Positions 42,710 to 52,180 of a DNA stretch of 54,936 nucleotides are shown one piece after another. Made by a program: the position numbers and the translations under genes. The notes beneath the pieces are model-generated. The model was not told where the DNA came from, searched no databases, and worked only from the letters and a program-made list of their open reading frames with translations. Every line of letters starts with the position of its first letter. Position 1 is the stretch's first letter. Location: NCBI GenBank assembly GCA_021817945.1, contig JAKAFL010000021.1, positions 1 through 54,936 on the forward strand, read 5' to 3'. Source of the DNA: a bacterium (lineage in GTDB: Bacteria > Verrucomicrobiota > Verrucomicrobiia > Limisphaerales > UBA11358).

Positions 42710-43888
42710 TCACACCCCGCCAATCCACTTGCGGTCCTGCCACACCGCCTTCAAGGAAGTCAGGTTGCGGCGATCCAAAAGACGCCTGGCCGCATCTCCC
42801 AAGCGCCCCTTTTTCAAATCATGGTAGGCATCGCTGGCATTGATCGCCACGAACTGGAGCACGCTGGGGTCCCGATAGCAATCAATCATGCAACGTGTGC
42901 AGCCATCCCGGATCAATTTGGAGTCATCCCAGTCCCATACCTTGCACATCGGCGTTTCCCAGAAATGGCACCGGTAGAGATCCAGGTTCCAATCCAGATA
43001 AAAATATTTGTGCCCGCCCAGGCACCCGAATTTTTCCTTTTCACCCCGCAAATGACGCTGCATTTCATCCAGCGATTCCATCGGGTTTACCACCGGATAA
43101 CCGCTGGTTCGCTTCATCTGCTTGATTTTTTCAAAAAGCTGGATCAGCTCCTCCTTGGAAAAATTCACCAGCCCGCTGTCGCTGAAACTTAAATAACTGC
43201 TCGCCAGCGAGGTAAGGGGATAACTGAATGTGCAGCTTTGAAAACCCAGTGATTCAAGAAACGCGGGAAGCTTTCCGTAATCTTCAATCAACCGGCTGGC
43301 CGTGATGCTGGCCGTGGTCTGAATGCCTGCCGAATGAAAATAGGCATTGGCCTTTTTAATCTTCTTGCAGACGTCCGGCAGCCCGCGGTTTTCCTCATGC
43401 TTCGCCACGTCGTGGGCGTCTATGGACATGATCACGCTGCTCAGCCCCGCATCCGTCAACGCGCGCATGTTTTCATCCGTCCATAACCCGCCATTGGTGC
43501 AGACCATCGGATGAATGCCGCGTTCCGCAGCGTAACGGGTCATGGCAACCAGATCCCGGTGTACCAAAGGTTCCCCCCCCACAAACAGCAGGTACCCAAT
43601 ATGATTTTTAACGGCGATGTCTATGACCCTCCGAGCTTCATCAAGCGTCACACTCCGCCGCGCCTTGGGATCAAACTTGGACCGGGCAAACCCGCAGAAT
43701 CCGCAATCCGCGTTGCAAAGGTTGGTGATGGCAAATTGCAGGTACCCGGGTCCGCCGTGGCGCAAAACCTCCCGGATCATGCCAAAAGTTCCCTTCCGGG
43801 AACGCACCAATGGCGTTTCTGACACAGGTTCCACGGTCCCGGTTTTCTGCCCGGACGGCTCCATTTTCAAAGCGGTGCCACTACTCAT
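42710..43888 (-). CDS. Radical SAM protein with SPASM-like C-terminal Cys region
   Basis: The 392-residue product has the radical SAM motif CNADCGFC (CX3CX2C), the GGE motif (FVGGEPLVH) and a C-terminal Cys-rich region (YRCHFWETPMCKVW, then CTRCMIDCYRD) that may bind an auxiliary cluster. It is probably cotranscribed with the epimerase-like gene. The reaction is unknown; resemblance is to generic radical SAM/SPASM enzymes that modify sugars, lipids or peptides. The genes around it make a glycan modification plausible. Confidence 0.6.
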   Translation of the reverse strand: MSSGTALKMEPSGQKTGTVEPVSETPLVRSRKGTFGMIREVLRHGGPGYLQFAITNLCNADCGFCGFARSKFDPKARRSVTLDEARRVIDIAVKNHIGYLLFVGGEPLVHRDLVAMTRYAAERGIHPMVCTNGGLWTDENMRALTDAGLSSVIMSIDAHDVAKHEENRGLPDVCKKIKKANAYFHSAGIQTTASITASRLIEDYGKLPAFLESLGFQSCTFSYPLTSLASSYLSFSDSGLVNFSKEELIQLFEKIKQMKRTSGYPVVNPMESLDEMQRHLRGEKEKFGCLGGHKYFYLDWNLDLYRCHFWETPMCKVWDWDDSKLIRDGCTRCMIDCYRDPSVLQFVAINASDAYHDLKKGRLGDAARRLLDRRNLTSLKAVWQDRKWIGGV

Positions 43889-44003
43889 GGGATGTTGATT
43901 CCATTCAAACCCTCATTATTGCCCGAATCATTACTCTCGGGCAAACCTTCTTTGCAATTCTGAATCGGCCTGGGAAGGAACAAGATGGATGGCTGAACCC
44001 TGC

Positions 44004-44936
44004 TCAATTTGTGGCCACCGAGGCAGTCCCGGGGGTCAATGAGGGCGATTCGGTGGCCGGCAGGCTTCCCGGCGGGAAAATGGAGGCTGGCAAAGGCGGC
44101 CAATCAGGAACATTGGCCACCAAATCGCGCCAAGCCTGCCGTTCCACCGCCGACATCTGGGACCAGCGTTCCGCATTCTTCAGAAATTCCGCCCGGTCCG
44201 CGTCACTCATGCCCGCAAACCGCGCATAGTTTTGTATGCACTGGTACTTCTGTACAGATGTCAGCTTGCCGAATGCCTCCAGGGTTTTTTCCATCTGAAA
44301 CCGTTCATCGGTGGAAAGGGAGTCCAAAGTCTGCCTTTTTTCATCAGGAGTCAGCTCCAGGAATTGATTGAATTGAGAGGAGATTCGCGCCCTTTGGGCT
44401 GCCAACGCTGCGTCCTCCGCGCCATTGTCAGGGCGCCGGACACCTGCAAAATAATAAAGCGCCTTCTCGTTTTCCAAAAATTCCTCTTTCAATGGCTGGG
44501 GAAGTATATCCCATTCGGTAAGCCGGGTTCGGACTATTTCACGAAGATCGGCGGGAATCCCGGCCAGGGCGCGATCATGGTTCCCGGCAGGCGCCGCCAA
44601 CAGCGGCATGATGTACCACCGCAATTCCGTGGCCCGCAACCGCAGCTCACGCTCGTCCGGACTCAGCCTTTCATACTCCTGCACTTTTTGCAAAATCCGC
44701 TTGCGCGTGTCCGGGGGACGATTTGTGAGACAAATGACGCGCTGCTGGGGCGACATGGCCAGAAGGGTTCGGAAATAGGCAACAGGGGAAATGGCATCGT
44801 AACTTTCTTTGGCTGTGGATAATGTCGCTGTGCCGGGCGCGTTGGTCGGGGCGGGGGAGGAGGCTTCCTGGGCCGCCAGATGATGCGTTGCGCCCATCCC
44901 TGCAAAAGTTATCAAACAGGCAAAGCCAAGTTTCAT
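44004..44936 (-). CDS. DUF3106-like exported protein
   Basis: The 310-residue product has a signal peptide (about 1-22, LAAQ). Several repeats follow of the form LSPDERELRLR, LTPDEKRQTLDSLSTDERFQM, MSDADRAEFLKNAERWSQMS and MSAVERQAWRDLV, the alternating LSP-E-R pattern of DUF3106. This family is often next to an anti-sigma factor gene; here the gene upstream overlaps it by 4 bases and is such a candidate. Function unknown, possibly periplasmic sensing. Confidence 0.6.
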   Translation of the reverse strand: MKLGFACLITFAGMGATHHLAAQEASSPAPTNAPGTATLSTAKESYDAISPVAYFRTLLAMSPQQRVICLTNRPPDTRKRILQKVQEYERLSPDERELRLRATELRWYIMPLLAAPAGNHDRALAGIPADLREIVRTRLTEWDILPQPLKEEFLENEKALYYFAGVRRPDNGAEDAALAAQRARISSQFNQFLELTPDEKRQTLDSLSTDERFQMEKTLEAFGKLTSVQKYQCIQNYARFAGMSDADRAEFLKNAERWSQMSAVERQAWRDLVANVPDWPPLPASIFPPGSLPATESPSLTPGTASVATN

Positions 44937-45433
44937 TGCATCAGGGCAAGAAGGTCCTTGTCTGCCTGCACAGGCTGACTCATCCGTTGAATTGCATCAA
45001 AATTGACCAAGGCTTCCAAACTCGGCATGGGCTTGGAAGCAGTCACTTGCGCCACGCTGCGAACAAGGCTGGTTCGGGCGCTGTGAATTTCATGCTGGTC
45101 CCAACCCATGATTCCCAAGGCTAAAATGGCTGCCGTGGCAAAGGCCCTCGGCAATAAACCACGCCAGGCCGCATTCATCCATTGGTCAAGTTTGCCGACC
45201 AGTCCCTGGGCGGGCGCATCCTTTTCCAGCCGGCTGATCCGGGTCATGATTTGAGCCGTGAAATGGCTGGGAACAGGCGCATCCCGCAACCCTGTTAAAG
45301 CCTCGGTGAGCCGACTTTCCAGGGCCAGTTTCTCCAAGTCTTTTTCTGGAAGGGGCTTTCCGGCTGCATTCTCCTTTTCAGGTAATGCCCGCCGCCAAAC
45401 CTTTTCAATGCCATCTAAAGGTTCGCTTTCCAT
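44933..45433 (-). CDS. Anti-sigma-like single-pass membrane protein
   Basis: The 166-residue product has a cytoplasmic N-terminus with a helical, acidic region (LEKLALESRLTEALTGLRDAPVPSHFTAQIMTRI), a transmembrane segment near 95-111 (RAFATAAILALGIMGW) and a short periplasmic tail. This layout suits an anti-sigma factor, but I see no zinc-binding anti-sigma (ZAS) His-Cys-Cys motif. No ECF sigma factor gene is adjacent (the next gene is divergent hemE), so the pairing is incomplete here. The stop overlaps the DUF3106-like start by 4 bases. Confidence 0.45.
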   Translation of the reverse strand: MESEPLDGIEKVWRRALPEKENAAGKPLPEKDLEKLALESRLTEALTGLRDAPVPSHFTAQIMTRISRLEKDAPAQGLVGKLDQWMNAAWRGLLPRAFATAAILALGIMGWDQHEIHSARTSLVRSVAQVTASKPMPSLEALVNFDAIQRMSQPVQADKDLLALMQ

Positions 45434-45537
45434 ATCCAGCCTTTAAAAACCGCCCCTTTTGGAAAGTTTCAGAAAATTCTGACCCTTAAATCTTGCTCGC
45501 GGACCCCTCAGGGATCGGATATTTTGTGGGCTGACAG

Positions 45538-46632
45538 ATGACTACGGCACCGGCAGACCTCAAATCCATCCCTGCCAAGCGGACGGGACGGGACCGTTTT
45601 CTGGCCGCCTGCCACGGCTTGGGCCGAGGGCGACCCCCGGTTTGGTTGATGCGCCAGGCAGGACGCATGTTGCCTGAATACAGGCAATTACGGGAAAAAT
45701 ACAGTTTTTTGGAGCTGGTTCAAACGCCAGAACTGGCAGTGGAAGTTACTTTACAACCCGTTCGACGCTTTGGTTTCGACGCAGCCATTCTTTTTAGTGA
45801 CATCCTGGTGATCGCCGAAGCGTTGGGGCAACCCTATTTTTTCCGGGATTCAGGAGGCATAGGAATGCCTTTCCGGATTGAAACGACTGCGGATATCGAG
45901 CGCCTCACGGTTGAGGGCGTGGTGGAACGCCTGCAATATGTACCCACAGCGTTGCGGGAATTAAAAAAGGTTCTTCAAGGCCGGACCGCCTTGATCGGCT
46001 TTGCCGGTTCACCCTGGACCCTTGCGGGGTTCATGCTTGAGGGGGGCAGCGCTCCCTCCTTTGACCGGGCGAAAATATTGATGAAGGAAAACCCCCGCGC
46101 ATTTGTGCAGCTCATGGAAAAGCTCACCCATGCCGTCTCGATTTACCTGCAAATGCAGATTGAGGCCGGTGTGGATGCCCTTCAGGTGTTTGACAGCCAT
46201 GGCGGTTTGCTGGAGCCGGAAGTTTTCATGGAGGGCAGCGGGCGCTGGATGGGACGGATTATTGGAACTCTCAAGGGATTGAATGGCCAATCCGCTCCTC
46301 CCACGGTGGTCTTCTCCCTGGGCACCCATGGCAACTGGCAGGACTTGGCAGGCTTGGGTGCGGCGGTCCTTGGGGTGGATGCCGAGGTTTCATTGCCGGA
46401 CGTGCGGCGGCAGGTGCCGCATGGCATTTCCTTGCAGGGCAATCTAAGCCCGGCTTGGTTGCTGGCCTCGCCGGAAGAGACAGCAAGGGAAACCCGGCGC
46501 ATTTTGGAATCCATGAAGGATGATCCCGCGCATATTTTCAACCTGGGCCACGGCGTGCCACCGGCGGCCCGCTTGGAATGTGTTTCTGCACTGGTGGAAA
46601 CCATCCATTCTTTTGAGGAAAAAACCCCATGA
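45538..46632 (+). CDS. hemE: Uroporphyrinogen decarboxylase
   Basis: The 364-residue product begins with RFLAACHGLGRGRPPVWLMRQAGRMLPEYRQL, the N-terminal signature of HemE with the active-site Arg pair and Asp in FSDILVIAEALG. GFAGSPWTLAGFMLEGG and INLGHGVPP-like FNLGHGVPPA also match. It removes four carboxyls from uroporphyrinogen III to give coproporphyrinogen III in the cytoplasm. It is the first gene of a hemE-hemN-hemG-hemH operon and overlaps hemN by 4 bases. Confidence 0.94.
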   Translation: MTTAPADLKSIPAKRTGRDRFLAACHGLGRGRPPVWLMRQAGRMLPEYRQLREKYSFLELVQTPELAVEVTLQPVRRFGFDAAILFSDILVIAEALGQPYFFRDSGGIGMPFRIETTADIERLTVEGVVERLQYVPTALRELKKVLQGRTALIGFAGSPWTLAGFMLEGGSAPSFDRAKILMKENPRAFVQLMEKLTHAVSIYLQMQIEAGVDALQVFDSHGGLLEPEVFMEGSGRWMGRIIGTLKGLNGQSAPPTVVFSLGTHGNWQDLAGLGAAVLGVDAEVSLPDVRRQVPHGISLQGNLSPAWLLASPEETARETRRILESMKDDPAHIFNLGHGVPPAARLECVSALVETIHSFEEKTP

Positions 46633-48005
46633 GCCAATTGCACGTCAATCTGGATTTGGTCAAAAAGTATAACGTGGCCGGCCCGCGCTATACCAGTTAC
46701 CCGCCGGCAACCCAATTCACACCCGGCGTGGGTGCAGACCAGGTGCTTGCCCTGCTCGCGGCTGACAATCCCTCAGACCGTGGCCTTTCCCTGTATTTTC
46801 ACCTGCCTTTCTGCGAGACTTTATGCTGGTTTTGCGGCTGTACGACGGTCATTACCCAGGATCATGGCGCCAGCAGCCCCTACCTGGATTGTCTGGAGCG
46901 GGAGGTCGCCGCCATGGCGGCAAAGGTTCATCCCAATCGTCCCGTGGTTCAAATTCATTGGGGCGGCGGATCCCCCACCTTTTTGAGGCCGGATGAAATC
47001 CGCCGCCTGGGCGATCTGATTCACCGGCATTTCCGCATTGCGCCCGACGTGGAGGCAGGCGTGGAGGTGGATCCCCGCCGCCTGACCCGCAGTCATCTGG
47101 AAGCGCTTAGCGAAGTCGGCTTCAACCGCGCCTCTCTCGGGGTCCAGGATTTCGATGAGAAGGTGCAGGTGGCAATTCACCGGCGGCAGCCAAGGGACCT
47201 GACCCAAAAAACCTTGGATTGGGCACGGGAGCTGGGTTTTAGTTCCATTAATTTTGACCTGATTTACGGGCTTCCGCACCAAACCGTGGCGAGTTTTGAT
47301 CAAACCCTTGACACCGTCCTGGCCATGAACCCGGACCGGCTGGCCGTTTTCAGCTACGCCCACGTGCCCTGGGTCAAACCCGCCCAAAAAATCCTCGAAC
47401 AAAAAATCCTGCCCCCACCCGAGGTCAAATTGGAGCTTTTAAAGCTGGGCATCGAAAGGCTCACTGCCAATGGTCTCTACGAATACATTGGCATGGACCA
47501 TTTTGCCAGGCCGGGAGATGAATTGGTCCGCGCCCAAAAGGAAAAAACCCTGCAAAGAAACTTTCAAGGTTACAGCACCCGTGGAGAGGCGGATATCCTG
47601 GCTTTTGGCATGAGCGCGATTTCCCAGATCCCCGGCGCTTACTGGCAGAATGAAAAATCCCTGGAAGCCTACAGCGACGCCTTGAAAAACGGACGCGTTC
47701 CCGTGGCCCGGGGCTATGCCCTTACAGCGGATGACCAGAAACGCCGCCAGGTGATCATGCGCGTCATGTGTGACCTGGCGCTGGATTACCCGGCCATGTC
47801 CAGCCGGTTGGGGGTGGATTTTTCCACCTGCTTTGCACGCGAGCTGGAGGCCCTGCGGTCCTTTGAAGCAGATGGCTTGGTGACCTTTCATCCCAACCGC
47901 ATGGAAGTGACTCATGCCGGCCGCCTTTTCATCCGCAACATTGCGATGGTTTTTGATGCCACCCTCGCCCCCCACTCGGAATCGCGCCATTCCAAAACCA
48001 TTTAG
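46629..48005 (+). CDS. hemN: Oxygen-independent coproporphyrinogen III oxidase HemN
   Basis: The 458-residue product has YNVAGPRYTSYPPATQF, then the radical SAM motif CETLCWFCGC (CX3CX2CxC), and IHWGGGSPTFL and NFDLIYGLPHQT, as in HemN. It converts coproporphyrinogen III to protoporphyrinogen IX using SAM and a 4Fe-4S cluster, without oxygen. The N-terminal YTSYPP motif separates it from HemW-type relatives. It overlaps hemE by ATGA. Confidence 0.93.
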   Translation: MSQLHVNLDLVKKYNVAGPRYTSYPPATQFTPGVGADQVLALLAADNPSDRGLSLYFHLPFCETLCWFCGCTTVITQDHGASSPYLDCLEREVAAMAAKVHPNRPVVQIHWGGGSPTFLRPDEIRRLGDLIHRHFRIAPDVEAGVEVDPRRLTRSHLEALSEVGFNRASLGVQDFDEKVQVAIHRRQPRDLTQKTLDWARELGFSSINFDLIYGLPHQTVASFDQTLDTVLAMNPDRLAVFSYAHVPWVKPAQKILEQKILPPPEVKLELLKLGIERLTANGLYEYIGMDHFARPGDELVRAQKEKTLQRNFQGYSTRGEADILAFGMSAISQIPGAYWQNEKSLEAYSDALKNGRVPVARGYALTADDQKRRQVIMRVMCDLALDYPAMSSRLGVDFSTCFARELEALRSFEADGLVTFHPNRMEVTHAGRLFIRNIAMVFDATLAPHSESRHSKTI

Positions 48006-48019
48006 GACAGTTCATCGCC

Positions 48020-49384
48020 ATGAAATCCGCAGCCATCATTGGCGCAGGCATCACCGGTTTGACAGCCGGGTTTTATTTGCAAAAAGCGGGCATCCCCGTC
48101 GTCATCTATGAGGCATCGGATCGTCCGGGCGGCGCCATTCGAAGCATCCGCAAGGAAAGCTACCTTGCTGAGTGCGGCCCCAATACCATCCTTGAAACCT
48201 GCCCGGAAATCCCGCAGTTGATCCAGGATGCGGGCCTTGTGTCCCGGCGCCTTTACACGGACTCGAATGCGGAGGCCCGGTATGTGGTCCGGGACCGCAA
48301 GCCGGTGGCCATGCCCGCCCATCAATTGGGCATCTTCACTTCCCCGCTTTTGGGCTGGAAAAGCAAGTGGGCGCTTTTGCGCGAGCCTTTTGTAGCTCCA
48401 CGCAGGGATGGCGCCGAGGAGTCTCTTGCGGACTTTGTCACACGCCGCCTGAGCCGGGAATTCCTGGATCGCTTGGTGGATGCCCTCGCGGCTGGCATCT
48501 ACGCGGGGGACCCCGCCCGCCTTTCCATCACCCATGCCTTTCCTCGGTTGAAGGCGTTGGAGGACCAGTTTGGATCGCTCATCAAAGGTCAGATGGCTCT
48601 GGCCCGTCGCAGGAAAAAAACAGGGGAGGTGGCCCGGGACCGCGCGCCCAAATTCTCCTTTGATGAAGGCTTGGAGGTGCTGCCCGCCACACTGGCGGCT
48701 CGGCTCAAGGAATCTCTCCAGTTGTCCTCGCCCGTGCAGGCAATGACGCGCTCGCCGGATGGAACCTGGCAGGTGTTGTCATCTCGTGGCACAACATCCC
48801 ATCAAGCCATTCTCTACTGTGGCACGGGCCATCAACTGCCTTCCCTCGGTATTCACGCCCCCGCCCAATTGGATGTTTCTGTTTTCTCTGAAATCCGGTA
48901 TCCCCCGGTTTCCAGCGTGGTGTTGGGGTTCCGTCGCGCTGATGTGGCCCATGCCTGTTCCGGATTTGGCATGCTTATTCCGCGCATGGAGAATTTCCGC
49001 ATCCTGGGAACCTTGTTCTCCTCCTCGCTTTTCCCCAATCGCGCCCCGGAGGGTCATGTGCTTCTCACCTCTTACGTGGGGGGCGAAAGGTTCCCCGAAT
49101 TGGCCGGACGGACCGAAGGCGAGCTGGTGGACATCGTTTGTGAGGACCTCAAAATCCTGCTCGGCATCCACGCTCCGCCCGTTTTCAAGCGCGTCTCATT
49201 CCATCCCAAAGCCATTCCTCAATACAATGTCGGACATGGCCGCTTCAAGGCGCAATTGGATTCGATGGAAAATCGTGCCCCGGGATTATTTTTTGCCGGT
49301 CACTTCAGGGATGGCGTTTCTTTGGGCGATTCCATCGCGGCCGGCGTGGCCGCAGCCAGGCGGGTGCAAAATTTCTTCTCATGA
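48020..49384 (+). CDS. hemG: Protoporphyrinogen oxidase, HemY type (FAD-dependent)
   Basis: The 454-residue product has an N-terminal FAD site GAGITGLTAGFYL with EASDRPGGAIRS, and GYLAECGPNT-like ESYLAECGPNTIL typical of the HemY/PPOX family. It converts protoporphyrinogen IX to protoporphyrin IX using FAD; the protein is also called HemY or PgoX. Although hemN runs anaerobically, this enzyme normally uses oxygen. It lies 14 bases after hemN and overlaps hemH. Confidence 0.85.
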   Translation: MKSAAIIGAGITGLTAGFYLQKAGIPVVIYEASDRPGGAIRSIRKESYLAECGPNTILETCPEIPQLIQDAGLVSRRLYTDSNAEARYVVRDRKPVAMPAHQLGIFTSPLLGWKSKWALLREPFVAPRRDGAEESLADFVTRRLSREFLDRLVDALAAGIYAGDPARLSITHAFPRLKALEDQFGSLIKGQMALARRRKKTGEVARDRAPKFSFDEGLEVLPATLAARLKESLQLSSPVQAMTRSPDGTWQVLSSRGTTSHQAILYCGTGHQLPSLGIHAPAQLDVSVFSEIRYPPVSSVVLGFRRADVAHACSGFGMLIPRMENFRILGTLFSSSLFPNRAPEGHVLLTSYVGGERFPELAGRTEGELVDIVCEDLKILLGIHAPPVFKRVSFHPKAIPQYNVGHGRFKAQLDSMENRAPGLFFAGHFRDGVSLGDSIAAGVAAARRVQNFFS

Positions 49385-50424
49385 AAAAAGGCGTTTTATT
49401 GGTCAACTTGGGATCCCCGGATTCTTGTTCCGTGGGGGATGTGAGGCGTTACTTGAACCAGTTCTTGATGGACGGCAGGGTGATTGACACCCCATGGCTC
49501 CTGCGCCGGTTCATTGTGGGCATGATACTCATTAACCGGCCCAAGGAATCCGCCCATGCTTACGAGAAAATTTGGACACCGGAAGGGTCCCCCCTGATTG
49601 CCACCACACGCAACATCCAGCAAAAACTTCAAGCCCGGCTCCCTGTTCCCGTGGAATGGGCCATGCGCTACCAAAATCCCTCCATTTCCAGGGCGCTGGG
49701 GCTCCTGTATTCCCAAGGCGCGCGGGATATCCTGGTCATCCCCTTGTTCCCGCATTATGCCATGTCCAGTTATGAATCGGCTGTGGTCGAGGTTCAGAGC
49801 GTTGCAGGAAAACATTTCAAAGACCTTCACCTGAGCATTCAACCGCCCTATTTTGAGGAGCCGGATTATATTGCCGCCCTGGTGGCCAGCGCCCGCAAGC
49901 ATCTCGACGCCGGGTTTGATCATCTCCTTTTCAGTTATCATGGAATACCCGAGCGACACCTCCGCAAATCAGATCCCACTGGCTGTCATTGCTTGACGGT
50001 GAAGGATTGCTGCAATGTGCCCAGCCCGGCCCATGCCTTTTGTTATCGCGCCCAATGTCTCAAAACAGTCAGGGCCTTCACCTCCATGGCAGGCATTCCG
50101 GAGGGCAAATATTCCGTGGCCTTTCAATCGCGCCTGGGGAAGGATCCGTGGCTTAAACCCTACACCGACCTGGAATTGGCTGAGTTTCCAGCTCGCGGCA
50201 TACGCCGTTTGCTGGTGATCTGCCCGGCTTTTGTCTCGGACTGCCTGGAGACCATTGAGGAAATCAACATGCGCGGCAGGGAAACGTTCTTGCAGGCGGG
50301 AGGCGAATCCTTTGCACAGATTCCATGCCTGAATGAAGAGCCCAGATGGCTCGATGCCTTGGAGGCAATGGCGCAACGGCATTTGGGCGCTGCCGACACG
50401 GCCAAGAACTCTGTCTCAAAATAA
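49381..50424 (+). CDS. hemH: Ferrochelatase HemH with Cys-rich insertion
   Basis: The 347-residue product begins GVLLVNLGSPDS, and has FSYHGIPERH with the catalytic His187, FQSRLGKDPWL and a C-terminal CPAFVSDCLETIEEI, all ferrochelatase marks. Between the HGIPERH and FQSR motifs sit Cys 202, 204, 210, 211, 221 and 226. That is more than E. coli HemH has and could ligand a 2Fe-2S cluster as reported for some bacterial ferrochelatases. It inserts Fe(II) into protoporphyrin IX, the last step of the heme operon. Confidence 0.93.
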   Translation: MKKGVLLVNLGSPDSCSVGDVRRYLNQFLMDGRVIDTPWLLRRFIVGMILINRPKESAHAYEKIWTPEGSPLIATTRNIQQKLQARLPVPVEWAMRYQNPSISRALGLLYSQGARDILVIPLFPHYAMSSYESAVVEVQSVAGKHFKDLHLSIQPPYFEEPDYIAALVASARKHLDAGFDHLLFSYHGIPERHLRKSDPTGCHCLTVKDCCNVPSPAHAFCYRAQCLKTVRAFTSMAGIPEGKYSVAFQSRLGKDPWLKPYTDLELAEFPARGIRRLLVICPAFVSDCLETIEEINMRGRETFLQAGGESFAQIPCLNEEPRWLDALEAMAQRHLGAADTAKNSVSK

Positions 50425-50471
50425 AGCGGTTGCCATTTTATCAAAGGCAGGCCGCCCCAAATCATGGAAAC

Positions 50472-50545
50472 CCAAGCCATGGAATGGGTCCATGGTTGAT
50501 TCTTGGGAAAGCGGCCCTTCCTGAAAAAGGGCGCTTGGCTTTGTT
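50472..50545 (+). terminator. Hairpins after the heme operon (possible terminator)
   Basis: Two hairpins follow hemH: CCATGG/CCATGG with flanking CCAAG/CTTGG (50472-50506), and AAGCGGCCCTT/AAGGGCGCTT (50509-50536, one bulged G), followed by GGCTTTGTTG. The U run is weak, so this is only a candidate terminator. Next gene on the other strand is gnd. Confidence 0.4.
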
Positions 50546-50695
50546 GCTCTCCAGTCAAATATCCCGGTTGGATATTCTCCATCGTCGCGCCTCGCCGTTC
50601 CGCCCTTTGCCCAAAAAACCGCCCATCACCATTATCACCATTTTTAAACCAGCTCTGATAGCCTGCACGGATGCGGCATGGGCACCGCCGGGAAT

Positions 50696-52180
50696 TTAGA
50701 CGTTGTAGGTGGTGCTGCTGATATTGCCGCCGCGGCCTGTCCAGTTGGTGTGGAAAAACTGGCCCCGGGGTTGGTCCACCCGTTCATAGGTGTGCGCGCC
50801 AAAATAATCGCGTTGGGCTTGCAGCAGATTGGCCGGCAGCACGGCGCTCCGGTACTGGTCGAAAAAGGCGAGGGCGGTGCTGAATGCCGGCACCGGAATG
50901 CCCTTTTTGGCGGCGGTGGCCACAATGTTGCGCCACCCCTTCTGGCACCGCTTGATTTCACCGCGGAAATAATCATCCAGAAGCAGGTTGGCCAGCTTGG
51001 GATGGTTGTCGTAGGCTTCCTTGATTTTGCCCAAAAACCGGGAGCGGATGATGCATCCTCCGCGCCACATCAGGGCGATGCCACCGTAGTTCAAATGCCA
51101 TCCGTACTCTTTGGCCGCAGCGCTCATGAGCATGTACCCCTGGGCGTAGCTGATGATTTTGGAGGCATATAATGCATCGCGGATGTCCGCGATGAACGCC
51201 TTTCTTTTTTCGGGATTTGCCGCCAGGGCGCTGAGCGCGGGACGCGGTCCTTTCAGTTTGCGCGCAGCTTTCACCCGCTCTTCCTTGAGCGCCGAGACGC
51301 AGCGGGAATACACAGCTTCCGCCATGAGCGTGATCGGTATGCCAAGCTCCTGGGAATTCACCACCGTCCATTTGCCAGTCCCTTTTTGCCCGGCTGTGTC
51401 CAGGATTTTATCCACCAACGGGGCGCCATCCGTGTCCTTGAAGGCCATGATGTCCCGCGAAATTTCAATGAGGTACGAGTCCAGTTCACCCGTGTTCCAT
51501 TCCGCAAAAACGCTGTGGATTTCCCCGGCGGAGAGGCCCAACCCGTTTTTGAGAATGTTGTAGGCCTCACAAATCAACTGCATGTCCCCGTATTCAATGC
51601 CGTTGTGGACCATTTTGACATAATGCCCCGCGCCGCCCTCGCCCACCCAGTCGCAGCAGGGAGCCGAAGCGCCCGCAGTGTCGGTGGCCTTTGCAGCAAT
51701 GGCCTGGAAAATTCCCTTCACATGAGGCCATGCCGCAGGTGATCCGCCAGGCATGATGCTGGGACCATGGCGCGCCCCCTCTTCTCCACCGCTCACACCA
51801 GTGCCCACGTAAAGAAGTCCCTTTGACTCACAATACTTGACCCGGCGATTGGTGTCCTCAAAAAGGGAATTGCCGCCGTCAATAATGATGTCCCCCGGCT
51901 CAAGAAGAGGCAGCAGGTGCTCGATAAACTCATCCACCGCCGCGCCAGCCTTCACCAGCATCATCACCCGCCTGGGCTTTTTGAGCTTGGACACCATTTC
52001 AGCCAGTGAATGCGCCCCCAAGATTCGGGTGCCCTTGGCTTCGTTCGCGAGAAAATGATCCACTTTCTCCACGGTGCGATTGAACGCCACCACGGTAAAA
52101 CCATGGTCGTTCATGTTGAGAATCAAATTCTGGCCCATGACGGCCAGCCCAATCAATGCGATGTCAGCTTGTGAATCCAT
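50696..52180 (-). CDS. gnd: 6-phosphogluconate dehydrogenase, decarboxylating
   Basis: The 494-residue product has an N-terminal NADP site LIGLAVMGQNLILNM, GVSGGEEGARHGPSIMPGG, the catalytic Lys region HYVKMVHNGIEYGDMQL and KGTGKWTV. It oxidises 6-phosphogluconate to ribulose 5-phosphate and CO2 with NADP reduction, in the pentose phosphate pathway. No zwf or tkt gene is adjacent. Length is normal. Confidence 0.95.
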   Translation of the reverse strand: MDSQADIALIGLAVMGQNLILNMNDHGFTVVAFNRTVEKVDHFLANEAKGTRILGAHSLAEMVSKLKKPRRVMMLVKAGAAVDEFIEHLLPLLEPGDIIIDGGNSLFEDTNRRVKYCESKGLLYVGTGVSGGEEGARHGPSIMPGGSPAAWPHVKGIFQAIAAKATDTAGASAPCCDWVGEGGAGHYVKMVHNGIEYGDMQLICEAYNILKNGLGLSAGEIHSVFAEWNTGELDSYLIEISRDIMAFKDTDGAPLVDKILDTAGQKGTGKWTVVNSQELGIPITLMAEAVYSRCVSALKEERVKAARKLKGPRPALSALAANPEKRKAFIADIRDALYASKIISYAQGYMLMSAAAKEYGWHLNYGGIALMWRGGCIIRSRFLGKIKEAYDNHPKLANLLLDDYFRGEIKRCQKGWRNIVATAAKKGIPVPAFSTALAFFDQYRSAVLPANLLQAQRDYFGAHTYERVDQPRGQFFHTNWTGRGGNISSTTYNV

